Translations under genes and position numbers: made by a program
In this document: piece by piece, positions 1-6,725 of the stretch
Position numbering within the stretch: the first letter of the stretch is position 1
Layout: every line of letters starts with the position of its first letter
Notes under the pieces: generated by a model
The model's input: only the letters and a program-made list of their open reading frames with translations
The model's database searches: none
Told to the model about the DNA's origin: nothing
Origin: Moraxella caviae
Lineage (GTDB): Bacteria; Pseudomonadota; Gammaproteobacteria; Pseudomonadales; Moraxellaceae
Direction: 5' to 3'
NCBI RefSeq assembly: GCF_002014985.1
Contig: NZ_MUXU01000020.1
Location: forward strand, 1-31,623
DNA length: 31,623 nt

Positions 1-13
1 GGGGAAGATACAA

Positions 14-100
14 GGTTGGGTTGAACGAAGTGAAAACCCAACATGATTTTAAAATCTGCTTTAAAAACGTTGGGTTGCGCTTACGCTCACCCAACCTACA
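14..100. repeat. Repeat family A, copy 1 (double hairpin)
   Basis: Two consecutive inverted repeats are visible. GTTGGGTT at 15-22 pairs with AACCCAAC at 35-42, and GTTGGGT at 69-75 pairs with ACCCAAC at 89-95. Related sequences recur near 2803, 6344, 6514, 9307, 9517, 14625, 14824 and 19046, always between genes. The organisation resembles REP/BIME-type elements. No coding role is evident, although an open frame runs through it into parE. Confidence 0.8.
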
Positions 101-106
101 AACTGA

Positions 107-140
107 TTTATACACAACTTATTTTTATACACAACTTATT
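107..140. promoter_or_regulatory. Tandem 17-bp repeat with two DnaA-box-like 9-mers
   Basis: TTTATACACAACTTATT occurs twice without a gap, at 107-123 and 124-140. Each copy contains TTATACACA (108-116 and 125-133), which fits the DnaA box consensus TTATNCACA. The repeats lie 34-66 bases before the parE start, where promoter elements would be expected. DnaA control of parE is an inference; the repeat itself is directly visible. Confidence 0.5.
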
Positions 141-173
141 GATTTAAAATATATTTTAGACAAACCAAAAACC

Positions 174-2072
174 ATGACCAGCTACACTTCCCAAAAACTA
201 GAAGTCCTAGAAGGGCTAGAGCCAGTACGCCGCCGCCCCGGTATGTACACCGACACGTCTCGCCCAAACCACCTTGCCCAAGAAGTCATTGACAACTCTG
301 TGGACGAAGCCTTGGCAGGACACGCCAAGCACATCAGCGTTACGCTGCACGCAGACGGTTCTTTGTCGGTGGAAGACGATGGGCGTGGTATGCCGACCGA
401 CATTCACCCAGAATTTGGGCAGTCTGGCATTGAGCTGATTTTGACAAGGCTGCACGCAGGCGGTAAATTCAGCACGGACAATTATGCGGTGTCTGGCGGC
501 TTGCACGGTGTGGGCATCAGCGTGGTGAATGCGCTTTCCACGCAGGTGGACGTAACCGTGTGGCGAGATGGGCGCGAGTATTTTATGTGCTTTAAAAATG
601 GCGAGCCTGTCGCACCGCTTGCCGAAACTGCCGCGCCAAATAAGAAAAAACGTGGCACCAAAGTGCGCTTTTGGGTGGATGAGCGCTATTTTGACCAGCC
701 GAAATTCGCCATCAAGGCACTCAAGCACACCTTAAAAGCCAAGGCGGTGCTGTCGGCAGGCTTACGCATTGATTTTATTGACGAAATTGGCGAAGGTGAG
801 AAAAACGAAAGCGAGACGTGGCAATTCACCGATGGCGTGGTGCAGTATCTTGCCGAGCAGTTGGGCGATTTGGCGACTTTGCCAGAAGAGCCGTTTTATT
901 TTAGCGTAGAGCCAAAAGCAGGCGAGCGTGGCGGTGCGACTTTTGCGCTGTCTTGGCTGCCAGAAGGCGGTACACCTGTTCAAGAAAGCTATGTGAACCT
1001 AATTCCCACCGCTCAAGGCGGCACGCACGTCAATGGTTTGCGCACTGGCGTGCTGGATGCGCTGCGTGAGTTTTGTGATATTCATAATCTTTTGCCGCGC
1101 GCGGTGAAGCTGACGGGCGAAGATGTGTGGGATGGCGTGAATTTTATTTTGTCGCTAAAATTCGTTGAGCCGCAGTTTAGCGGACAGACCAAAGAGCGAC
1201 TTTCCAGCCGAGAAGCCGCGCCACTGGTGCAGCAGCTAGCCAAAGACAGCTTTAGCTTATGGCTAAATCAGCATCCAGAAACCGCGCGCGCCATCGCTGA
1301 GCTTGCCATCAGTAAGGCAGGCAGACGCCTAAAATCTGCCCAAAAAGTCGCCCGCAAAAAAATCACCCAAGGCCCTGCACTGCCCGGTAAATTGGCGGAT
1401 TGCCGCGGTAATTTGCGTGATGGGGCGGAGCTGTTTTTGGTGGAAGGGGATTCGGCTGGCGGTTCTGCCAAGCAGGCGCGCGACCGTCATTTTCAGGCGA
1501 TTTTACCGCTGCGTGGCAAGATTTTGAACACTTGGGAAGTGGCGAGCGACACCGTGCTTGCCAGCCAAGAAATCCACGACATCGCCATCGCTGTGGGCGT
1601 GGACCCTGCGTCTGATGATTTATCTGAGCTGCGCTATGATAAAGTGTGTATTTTGGCGGACGCAGACAGTGATGGTTTGCATATTGCCACGCTGATTTGT
1701 GCGCTGTTTGTCAAGCATTTCCCTGCGCTGATTGAAGCGGGGCATTTGTTCGTTGCCATGCCGCCTTTGTACCGTGTGGACATCGGTAAAGACGTGCATT
1801 ATGCGCTGGATGATGAAGAATTGCAGGCGATTTTACAAAAAGCAGGCAACAAAAAACCGCAAATCACTCGCTTTAAAGGCCTAGGTGAGATGAGTGCTGA
1901 CCAGCTACGAGAAACCACCATGAATCCTGACACACGCCGCTTGGTGCAGCTGGATTTGGACGACATTCACGCCACACAAGGCATGATGGATATGCTGCTT
2001 GCCAAAAAACGTGCTGCCGACCGCAAATCATGGCTAGAAAACAAGGGCGATTTGGCGGATTTGGTGGTGTAA
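174..2072 (+). CDS. parE: DNA topoisomerase IV subunit B (ParE)
   Basis: ATPase subunit of topoisomerase IV, which with ParC (28084-30318 here) decatenates daughter chromosomes. The start at 174 gives 632 residues, the usual ParE length; the open frame reaches back to 21, but that part only translates an intergenic repeat. The GHKL ATPase motifs are EVIDNSVDEALAG (about residue 37), VEDDGRGMP (about 67) and GGLHGVGISVVNA (about 108). The TOPRIM domain shows EGDSAGG (about 424) and DADSDG (about 496), with PLRGKILN between them. The short size and lack of the GyrB insertion favour ParE over GyrB. The stop codon overlaps the next start by one base (TAATG), so the two genes are probably translationally coupled. 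Confidence 0.96.
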   Translation: MTSYTSQKLEVLEGLEPVRRRPGMYTDTSRPNHLAQEVIDNSVDEALAGHAKHISVTLHADGSLSVEDDGRGMPTDIHPEFGQSGIELILTRLHAGGKFSTDNYAVSGGLHGVGISVVNALSTQVDVTVWRDGREYFMCFKNGEPVAPLAETAAPNKKKRGTKVRFWVDERYFDQPKFAIKALKHTLKAKAVLSAGLRIDFIDEIGEGEKNESETWQFTDGVVQYLAEQLGDLATLPEEPFYFSVEPKAGERGGATFALSWLPEGGTPVQESYVNLIPTAQGGTHVNGLRTGVLDALREFCDIHNLLPRAVKLTGEDVWDGVNFILSLKFVEPQFSGQTKERLSSREAAPLVQQLAKDSFSLWLNQHPETARAIAELAISKAGRRLKSAQKVARKKITQGPALPGKLADCRGNLRDGAELFLVEGDSAGGSAKQARDRHFQAILPLRGKILNTWEVASDTVLASQEIHDIAIAVGVDPASDDLSELRYDKVCILADADSDGLHIATLICALFVKHFPALIEAGHLFVAMPPLYRVDIGKDVHYALDDEELQAILQKAGNKKPQITRFKGLGEMSADQLRETTMNPDTRRLVQLDLDDIHATQGMMDMLLAKKRAADRKSWLENKGDLADLVV

Positions 2073-2671
2073 TGAGCTATCACACGCTGGCTGCGCCTGT
2101 ATCGGCAGTTTATGAAATCAAAAAAAGCGAATTTTTGGCGTTCGCCTATCCCATCACCAACAGAGAAATGGCGATGGCGTGCGTGCAGTCGCTCAAGGTG
2201 CGCTACCCAGACGCGCGCCATCACTGCTTTGGCTACATCATCGGCGATCCGCACAACACCACATCGGCAGGATTTGATGACGATGGCGAACCAAACGGCA
2301 CGGCTGGCAGACCGATTTTAAACGTGCTGCAGCACAAGGCAATCGGCAATGTGCTGGTCGTGGTGGTGCGCTATTTTGGCGGCATCAAGCTGGGCGCTGG
2401 CGGACTGACGCGCGCTTATGCCACAGCCACGCAAATGGCGGTAGATGAGATGGAATTGACGCCCTTTGTGCCAAAATCCACCGTGCAAGTGGTGAGTGAG
2501 TTTGCCCAAGAAGCGCAGCTGCGTTATCTGATTGCGCAGGCGGCTGGCGAGATTTTGGCGAGCGACTATGACAGCCAAGTAAAACTCACCGTGCAATTAG
2601 ACAGCGAAAAAGTGGCGCAATTCACCGAAAGCCTTGGCATGGTGGGGCGTGTGCTGGACGATGATGAGTGA
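2072..2671 (+). CDS. yigZ: YigZ/IMPACT family protein
   Basis: A 199-residue protein of the UPF0029/IMPACT family. E. coli YigZ and yeast YIH1 belong here; the latter affects Gcn2 signalling, while the bacterial role is not settled. Visible family motifs are KKSEF (17-21), DDDGEP followed by GTAGRPIL (69-83), and VRYFGGIKLGAGGLTRAY (99-116). A weaker C-terminal domain follows. The ATG at 2072 shares its A with the parE stop codon and removes 14 implausible upstream residues of the longer open frame. Family assignment is firm; molecular function is not. Confidence 0.9.
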   Translation: MSYHTLAAPVSAVYEIKKSEFLAFAYPITNREMAMACVQSLKVRYPDARHHCFGYIIGDPHNTTSAGFDDDGEPNGTAGRPILNVLQHKAIGNVLVVVVRYFGGIKLGAGGLTRAYATATQMAVDEMELTPFVPKSTVQVVSEFAQEAQLRYLIAQAAGEILASDYDSQVKLTVQLDSEKVAQFTESLGMVGRVLDDDE

Positions 2672-2693
2672 GTTTTGATGATTTAAAGATGGC

Positions 2694-2802
2694 TTGATGT
2701 AGCCGTTCCGTTCGCCTTGAGCCTGTCGAAGGGTTGAGCTGATGAAGGCTTAAACCTAAAAAACCGTCAGCTTTATCAAGCTCATCACGAAAGGTTTTTT
2801 TA
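2694..2802 (+). repeat. Repeat family B, copy 1
   Basis: A roughly 110-bp non-coding element running from TTGATGTAG through CCGTTCGCCTTGAGCCTG and AAAACCGTCAG to CACGAAAGGTTTTTT. A close direct copy starts at 6403 and an inverted copy lies at 9363-9472. The segment with TTCGCCYTGARCCTGTCGAA resembles short palindromic repeats common in proteobacterial intergenic DNA. It begins 22 bases after the YigZ stop. Confidence 0.75.
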
Positions 2803-2862
2803 ACAAATTCAAAATTTTCCCTAAAACGCTGGGTTGCGCTTTTGCTAACCCAGCCTACAGAC
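2803..2862. repeat. Repeat family A, copy 2 (single hairpin)
   Basis: GCTGGGTT at 2828-2835 pairs perfectly with AACCCAGC at 2847-2854. Compared with copy 1 (GTTGGGT with ACCCAAC), one base pair has changed on both sides, so pairing is preserved. It directly abuts repeat B copy 1, an arrangement repeated at 6403-6609. Confidence 0.7.
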
Positions 2863-2886
2863 CCATAGCCAGCCTAAAAAACCAAC

Positions 2887-2915
2887 AAACCCAAGTCGCA
2901 AAACTTGGGTTTTTC
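2887..2915 (+). terminator. Intrinsic terminator after yigZ
   Basis: AAACCCAAG (2887-2895), an 8-base loop and CTTGGGTTT (2904-2912) form a perfect 9-bp stem running into a T-rich tail. It closes the parE-yigZ unit and isolates the island promoter that follows. A near-identical stem at 6652-6677 closes the island on its other side. Confidence 0.75.
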
Positions 2916-3000
2916 TTTGCCTAAAATTCACCGCTTTAAAATCTATGATTGGCTGAATGAATGATTTTTGCGAATTTTTCAAAAAATTTGTAATTAAGTC

Positions 3001-3030
3001 TTGCAAAAAGCCTGCGGGGGGGGGTAGAAT
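3001..3030 (+). promoter_or_regulatory. Promoter with a nine-G tract in the spacer (phase-variation type)
   Basis: TTGCAA at 3001-3006 (4 of 6 to the -35 consensus) and TAGAAT at 3025-3030 (5 of 6 to the -10 consensus) are separated by 18 bases. The last nine of these, 3016-3024, are all G. Slippage in the G run would change the spacer by single bases around the optimum of 17. This architecture is known from phase-variable promoters in Neisseria (for example porA and opc). The RBS and start of the first LRR gene follow 49 bases downstream. Confidence 0.65.
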
Positions 3031-3078
3031 AGGGTTAGGTTTTATAGCATGGTATTAGATATTTTAAGGAGTAAAATC

Positions 3079-4101
3079 ATGTTTAAAAGTCATGCGGTAT
3101 TCAAATCTCAGGTGCTGTTAGATGATAGTAGCTGGGCTAAGGATGCGCTACTGCTGGTGGTGCGTGAGCAAAGCGACACCATTCATGTCTATCGTGCGGT
3201 TAGCGATATGCCATCGCGCGTTGAAGATTATTTTTCTGACTTGGGTGCGATTGATAGCTATGGTGACAGAGATACAAATTATGGGTATGGAAGTGGAGTT
3301 CATTTGAAAGAATATTCTGTGACCGCAGATAATGAGTATGTGGTTGGCACAGTAGACCCTGAAATCAGCAAGTATCCTTTGGTGTTTCGCTTATTCTCAC
3401 AAGGCAATAAGACCAAGCAAAGACTGCTGGATGTCATTCATGGCGTGAATGAGGATGCTAATAAGGTCGTAGAGTTGCAAGAAATTGTTGACCCAGAGTG
3501 GAATACGCGTACATTGGGCGCAAAAGTCATTGAGTTTGCAGAAGCTTACTGCGAGAGCTGGGTAGCAAAAGACAAAGAGCTATGGAGCTGGTGGCAGTCA
3601 CTTACGCCTTGTATGCAGTACCATGTCTTGTGTAGTTATGGTGGGAGTCGGGATGTTGAATACGATAAAGAAACTCAGACATTTACTGATTATGCCTACA
3701 TCCAAGACCCAGACAGTGACAAAATGCGCAAGATACTAAGACGGCTTTGGCTGCGTAAAGAGATTACACTGGAAGACTTGGAAGTAAGCTTTGAAGGCGT
3801 GGAAAAGCTGAATGAACTGGGCTTGTTCAAGCTGGTATTTGCTGAAGAAACAGAGATGAATGGAAGCTGGACAAGTCTGTCAGACCATATTGCATGGCTA
3901 GAAAAGCTGACTAATATGCAGTATTTGAGCTTTGAATATGTAGGAATTACCGATGATGACGCCTTGACCAATCTAAAACGTCTGGCAGCATTGCCATCGC
4001 TTAAAGAAATTGAATTCCGCCGTTGCTATAATTTTGAATATACAGCCACAGCACCAGAGCTGCGCAAGCTTTTGCCAAATTGTGAGATTTCTGGCGGCTA
4101 A
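3079..4101 (+). CDS. Leucine-rich-repeat protein, island paralogue 1
   Basis: A protein of 340 residues that I cannot assign to a named family. The start at 3079 is chosen because AAGGAG (3066-3071) sits 7 bases before it; an in-frame ATG at 3049 lacks such a site. The C-terminal third has LRR-like spacing (LTNMQYLSFEYVGI, then LAALPSLKEIEFRRC) and ends in LPNCEISGG. The middle has a Trp-rich segment (ELWSWWQSLTPCMQYHVL) and DPEWNTRTLGAKVIEF. The same landmarks occur in the same order in the next gene, so the two are paralogues. No signal peptide or membrane segment is seen. Expression probably depends on the G-tract promoter just upstream. An interaction role is an inference from the LRRs. 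Confidence 0.75.
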   Translation: MFKSHAVFKSQVLLDDSSWAKDALLLVVREQSDTIHVYRAVSDMPSRVEDYFSDLGAIDSYGDRDTNYGYGSGVHLKEYSVTADNEYVVGTVDPEISKYPLVFRLFSQGNKTKQRLLDVIHGVNEDANKVVELQEIVDPEWNTRTLGAKVIEFAEAYCESWVAKDKELWSWWQSLTPCMQYHVLCSYGGSRDVEYDKETQTFTDYAYIQDPDSDKMRKILRRLWLRKEITLEDLEVSFEGVEKLNELGLFKLVFAEETEMNGSWTSLSDHIAWLEKLTNMQYLSFEYVGITDDDALTNLKRLAALPSLKEIEFRRCYNFEYTATAPELRKLLPNCEISGG

Positions 4102-4123
4102 TTTGAATAAAAAAGGAAAAACC

Positions 4124-5011
4124 ATGTTTAAAAAATACGCTGTAAATTTTCTTGATGCACAAGAATATTTGGTTGCCCAAGACGAAAACGGCTCAATCCG
4201 TGTGTATCGTGTGGCGTCAGAGCAGGAAGATGCGCTGAGCGATTTATACGATACGACCACCAGTTTTTCAGAATACACCGTGTCTGCTGATGGGCAGACG
4301 GTGACGGCGAAATTTGCCGACTGTGATCAGACTTTCACTTATCATTTGGATGCCCAAGACGGCAAAACCAAAGAAAAACTGCGTGAAGTGGCTGAATTGG
4401 CAGGGCATCAGTTCGTTGCAGACCCTAGATGGACAACACGTCAGTTTGGCGCAAAACTCATCGATTTTATGGCAAATTTTGATGACTTTATGAGCAAGCA
4501 AGACGATGAGCGCTGGGAATGGTGGCAAAAGCTAGAACAGTGTATGCAGTACAATCTTTTGTGGCACGCTGGCGAAGAACACAATGTGGAATGGGATGAA
4601 TTTGATCAGTGCTTTATCGGTGATGATGACGAAGATTTCATCAACAATAAAGACGAAATCATGCTTATGCTAGATGACGTGATTTTTGATTCATTGCAAG
4701 AGTTCCGCTTCCAGCGTGATGTGGACTGGTGGGGCGTAGGCAAACTTGCTGTCTTGCCAAATTTGCGTGTCATTCATCTTGAAGATCAAGGTTTGAATGG
4801 CTATATCAATGGACTGGAACAGCTGACCCAAGTAGAAAAAATGAACTTTGCTTATAACGACATCTATGATGAATATTTGGCGGAATTTGAGAAGTTGTCA
4901 GCTTTGCCAAATCTAAAAGAGCTGGATTTGAGCAACGGTTCATTTGACACAGACGGTGAAGCATTGGCAAAACTAAGAGCAGCTTTGCCAAACTGTAATA
5001 TCATTGTTTGA
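4124..5011 (+). CDS. Leucine-rich-repeat protein, island paralogue 2
   Basis: A protein of 295 residues, paralogous to the preceding gene and 22 bases downstream of it, probably in the same transcript. The start at 4124 has an AAAGGA-type site 7 bases upstream and yields MFKKYAV, matching MFKSHAV of the first copy; the open frame extends back to 4010 without support. Shared landmarks are FSEYTVSADG, DPRWTTRQFGAKLIDF, WEWWQKLEQCMQYNLLWHAG and the ending LPNCNIIV. The C-terminal LRR-like stretch is more regular here (LAVLPNLRVIHLEDQGL, LPNLKELDLSNGSF). The protein is acidic, with a run of D and E near residues 165-172. It is probably cytoplasmic; function is unknown. Confidence 0.75.
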   Translation: MFKKYAVNFLDAQEYLVAQDENGSIRVYRVASEQEDALSDLYDTTTSFSEYTVSADGQTVTAKFADCDQTFTYHLDAQDGKTKEKLREVAELAGHQFVADPRWTTRQFGAKLIDFMANFDDFMSKQDDERWEWWQKLEQCMQYNLLWHAGEEHNVEWDEFDQCFIGDDDEDFINNKDEIMLMLDDVIFDSLQEFRFQRDVDWWGVGKLAVLPNLRVIHLEDQGLNGYINGLEQLTQVEKMNFAYNDIYDEYLAEFEKLSALPNLKELDLSNGSFDTDGEALAKLRAALPNCNIIV

Positions 5012-5031
5012 TAAGGCATAAACCCACCAAT

Positions 5032-5064
5032 TTGCCACGGTGTGACAGGCGCGCACCGTGGCAA
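5032..5064. promoter_or_regulatory. Long GC-rich inverted repeat between island genes 2 and 3
   Basis: TTGCCACGGTG (5032-5042) pairs perfectly with CACCGTGGCAA (5054-5064). One G-U and one G-C pair extend it to 13 bp around a 7-base loop. No T-run follows, so it is not a standard intrinsic terminator. It could be an attenuator, an RNA-processing site or an operator for the downstream pair. Confidence 0.5.
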
Positions 5065-5097
5065 TGTTCATCACCCAAACCAAATCCGAGCAAAACC

Positions 5098-5625
5098 ATG
5101 ACCCAAATCACCCGTGCAGATGTCATCGGCAAAAGCCAAAACCGCACCGCCCTTGGCATGATTGCCGCCTATTTGGCGAAATACCCAAACACCACGCTAA
5201 GCGAGCTGCGCAAAAAATTCCCCAAATCTGCCGTTTGCCCTGACGCTGGTACAAACCTAGAAGAGCTTTTCTTTACTGCCAAAGACATTGAAAACAAAAA
5301 ACAAGCTGGCGACAACTGGTTCATCAAAGATGGTGCGTGCTTCACCAAAGACGATGAATGGCTGACCCTAGCCAATGGCGAGAAAATCGCCTTTTGTAAA
5401 ATGTGGACGGCTTCTAGTCTGGCTTTGTTACAAGACGCCATGAAGCCTTATAACATCTACGGACAAGTTGGCACACCACAAGGCGGCACGGCAGGATACG
5501 CCATCACTTATCAGTACGCCCCAAAAGCCGAGCCATCACAGCCAGCCACCAAGTCAGGAATGCCTGCGTGGATTTGGATTGTCTTGGCGGTCGTGGTTGT
5601 GGCAGGATTTTTCGTATTTAAATAA
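5098..5625 (+). CDS. Hypothetical protein with a C-terminal membrane anchor
   Basis: A protein of 175 residues with no family I recognise. The start at 5098 (MTQITRADVIGKSQN) leaves out 30 unsupported upstream residues. The soluble part of about 145 residues begins with a helical segment (LGMIAAYLAKYPNTTLSELRKKFP) that looks like a small helical, possibly winged-helix, motif. It is followed by a linker rich in P, S, Q and K. A single hydrophobic helix (AWIWIVLAVVVVAGFFVF) lies at the very end, typical of a tail-anchored inner-membrane protein facing the cytoplasm. It is third in the island and 17 bases before the nuclease-fold gene. Confidence 0.7.
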   Translation: MTQITRADVIGKSQNRTALGMIAAYLAKYPNTTLSELRKKFPKSAVCPDAGTNLEELFFTAKDIENKKQAGDNWFIKDGACFTKDDEWLTLANGEKIAFCKMWTASSLALLQDAMKPYNIYGQVGTPQGGTAGYAITYQYAPKAEPSQPATKSGMPAWIWIVLAVVVVAGFFVFK

Positions 5626-5642
5626 CATCAATCGGAGTAAGT

Positions 5643-6326
5643 ATGACACTTATCGCCCAGCTAAAACAAGACGTTGACGCATTTTTTCAAAGCCGTGCCG
5701 AGTTGGGACTGTTTTGGAATGAAAGAGATTTACAAACCCAGCTGTGTATCTTTTTGAACCGCAGCAAGCATTATGACCACATTTTGACCGAATATCATGT
5801 TCCAAGAGCCGCCATCGTTGATGATTTGAAGCTAGAAGAAGATGAATATCTGTGGAATGACGTGCTGCAGCTGGACATCGTGGTACAAAAAGGCGACGAC
5901 TATGCCGTCATTGAGCTAAAACACAAAACGCAGTCAGTGCAGGCAGGCGTGAAAGTGAACTGCTTTGGCGAGACCATCAACCACGCCATCAGCTTGGCAG
6001 GTCATGGCGCATACAATGACAACACTTATAAATTTTGGTGCGATGTCAAGCGCATTGAGCTGGTGAAGCGCAGATTTGATAAGGTCGTAGGCGGTCTTGC
6101 GATTTTTGTAACCAATGATAAAGCGTACAAAAACGGTCGCACAGGTGCGTCTGCTGGTTATAATATGGAGCATGGCAAAGCCCACCCACGCTGCCGCCCA
6201 ACCAATGACTCATATAAAGGCATTACCACCGATGCCGACTACCAAACCAACTGGCAAGACATCGCCATCACCACCAATCCAGCCAGCCCAGATGCGCTGT
6301 ATTATTGTGTGGTAGAAGTGGCGTGA
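5643..6326 (+). CDS. Putative PD-(D/E)XK nuclease-fold protein
   Basis: A protein of 227 residues with GGAG (5634-5637) 5 bases before the start. Residues 78-93 read D-I-V-V-Q-K-G-D-D-Y-A-V-I-E-L-K, which fits the PD-(D/E)XK signature: D78, then E91-x-K93 after a short hairpin. E28 in NERDLQ is placed like the helical acidic residue of many such enzymes. The C-terminal half (VGGLAIFVTND, NWQDIA) is consistent with the rest of a restriction-like fold, but I recognise no specific family. As last gene of the island it could be its effector; target and activity are unknown. A terminator follows at 6652. Confidence 0.65.
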   Translation: MTLIAQLKQDVDAFFQSRAELGLFWNERDLQTQLCIFLNRSKHYDHILTEYHVPRAAIVDDLKLEEDEYLWNDVLQLDIVVQKGDDYAVIELKHKTQSVQAGVKVNCFGETINHAISLAGHGAYNDNTYKFWCDVKRIELVKRRFDKVVGGLAIFVTNDKAYKNGRTGASAGYNMEHGKAHPRCRPTNDSYKGITTDADYQTNWQDIAITTNPASPDALYYCVVEVA

Positions 6327-6343
6327 TTTGAGTTGGGACGACG

Positions 6344-6372
6344 TGTAGGTTGAGCGGAGCGAAAACCAAATA
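6344..6372. repeat. Fragment of repeat family A (copy 3a)
   Basis: GTAGGTTGAGCGGAGCGAAA matches the left hairpin of family A in degenerate form, with AACC where AACCCAAC would be expected. It precedes repeat B copy 2. Confidence 0.45.
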
Positions 6373-6402
6373 AATTCAAGGATTTATCGCAAGATACTCG
6401 GT

Positions 6403-6513
6403 TTGATGTAGTCGTTCCGTTCGCCCTGAACCTGTCGAAGGGTCGAACTGGCGAAGGCTTAAGCCAAAAACCGTCAGGTTTAACAAGCTCACCACGAAAG
6501 GTTTTTTGAACGG
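6403..6513 (+). repeat. Repeat family B, copy 2
   Basis: Direct repeat of 2694-2802. It has the same TTGATGTAG start, TTCGCCCTGAACCTGTCGAA core, AAAACCGTCAGG and CACGAAAGGTTTTTTG. With repeat A copy 3b and a terminator it forms the right-hand flank of the accessory island. Confidence 0.75.
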
Positions 6514-6609
6514 CTTGTAGATTGGGTTAAACGAAAGTGAAAACCCAACATGATTTTAAAAATCCGTTCTAAAACGCTGGGTTATGCTATAGCCAACCCA
6601 ACTTACAAG
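6514..6609. repeat. Repeat family A, copy 3b (double hairpin)
   Basis: TTGGGTT (6522-6528) pairs with AACCCAA (6542-6548). The second hairpin, GCTGGGTT to AACCCAAC, spans about 6577-6602. It has the same layout as copy 1, with CATGATTTTAAAA between the hairpins in both. Confidence 0.75.
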
Positions 6610-6651
6610 CCAGCCCAATCAACAACCACTTCGCAAACATCAAGTATTTTA

Positions 6652-6685
6652 AAACCCAAGCCACTCCGCTTGGGTTTGTTGTTTT
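6652..6685. terminator. Bidirectional intrinsic terminator
   Basis: AAACCCAAGC (6652-6661), loop CACTCC and GCTTGGGTTT (6668-6677) form a 10-bp perfect stem with T-rich sequence on the plus side and A-rich sequence on the other. It can end the island transcript and the opposing COG0523 transcript. Confidence 0.75.
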
Positions 6686-6725
6686 TAGGCGACCGATTTT
6701 AAGCGGCTGATTTTAAGTAATGGTT

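Noticed and set aside
21..173. N-terminal extension of the parE frame by 51 codons
   Set aside because: It translates repeat family A and the tandem DnaA-box region; ParE homologues begin at the MTSYTSQ-type start.
216..728. 170-codon antisense frame inside parE
   Set aside because: Shadow of the conserved ATPase domain; composition is unlike a protein and there is no ribosome-binding site.
2694..6609. Island as an insertion sequence or transposon
   Set aside because: No transposase, integrase or terminal target duplication is visible; only repeat units flank it.
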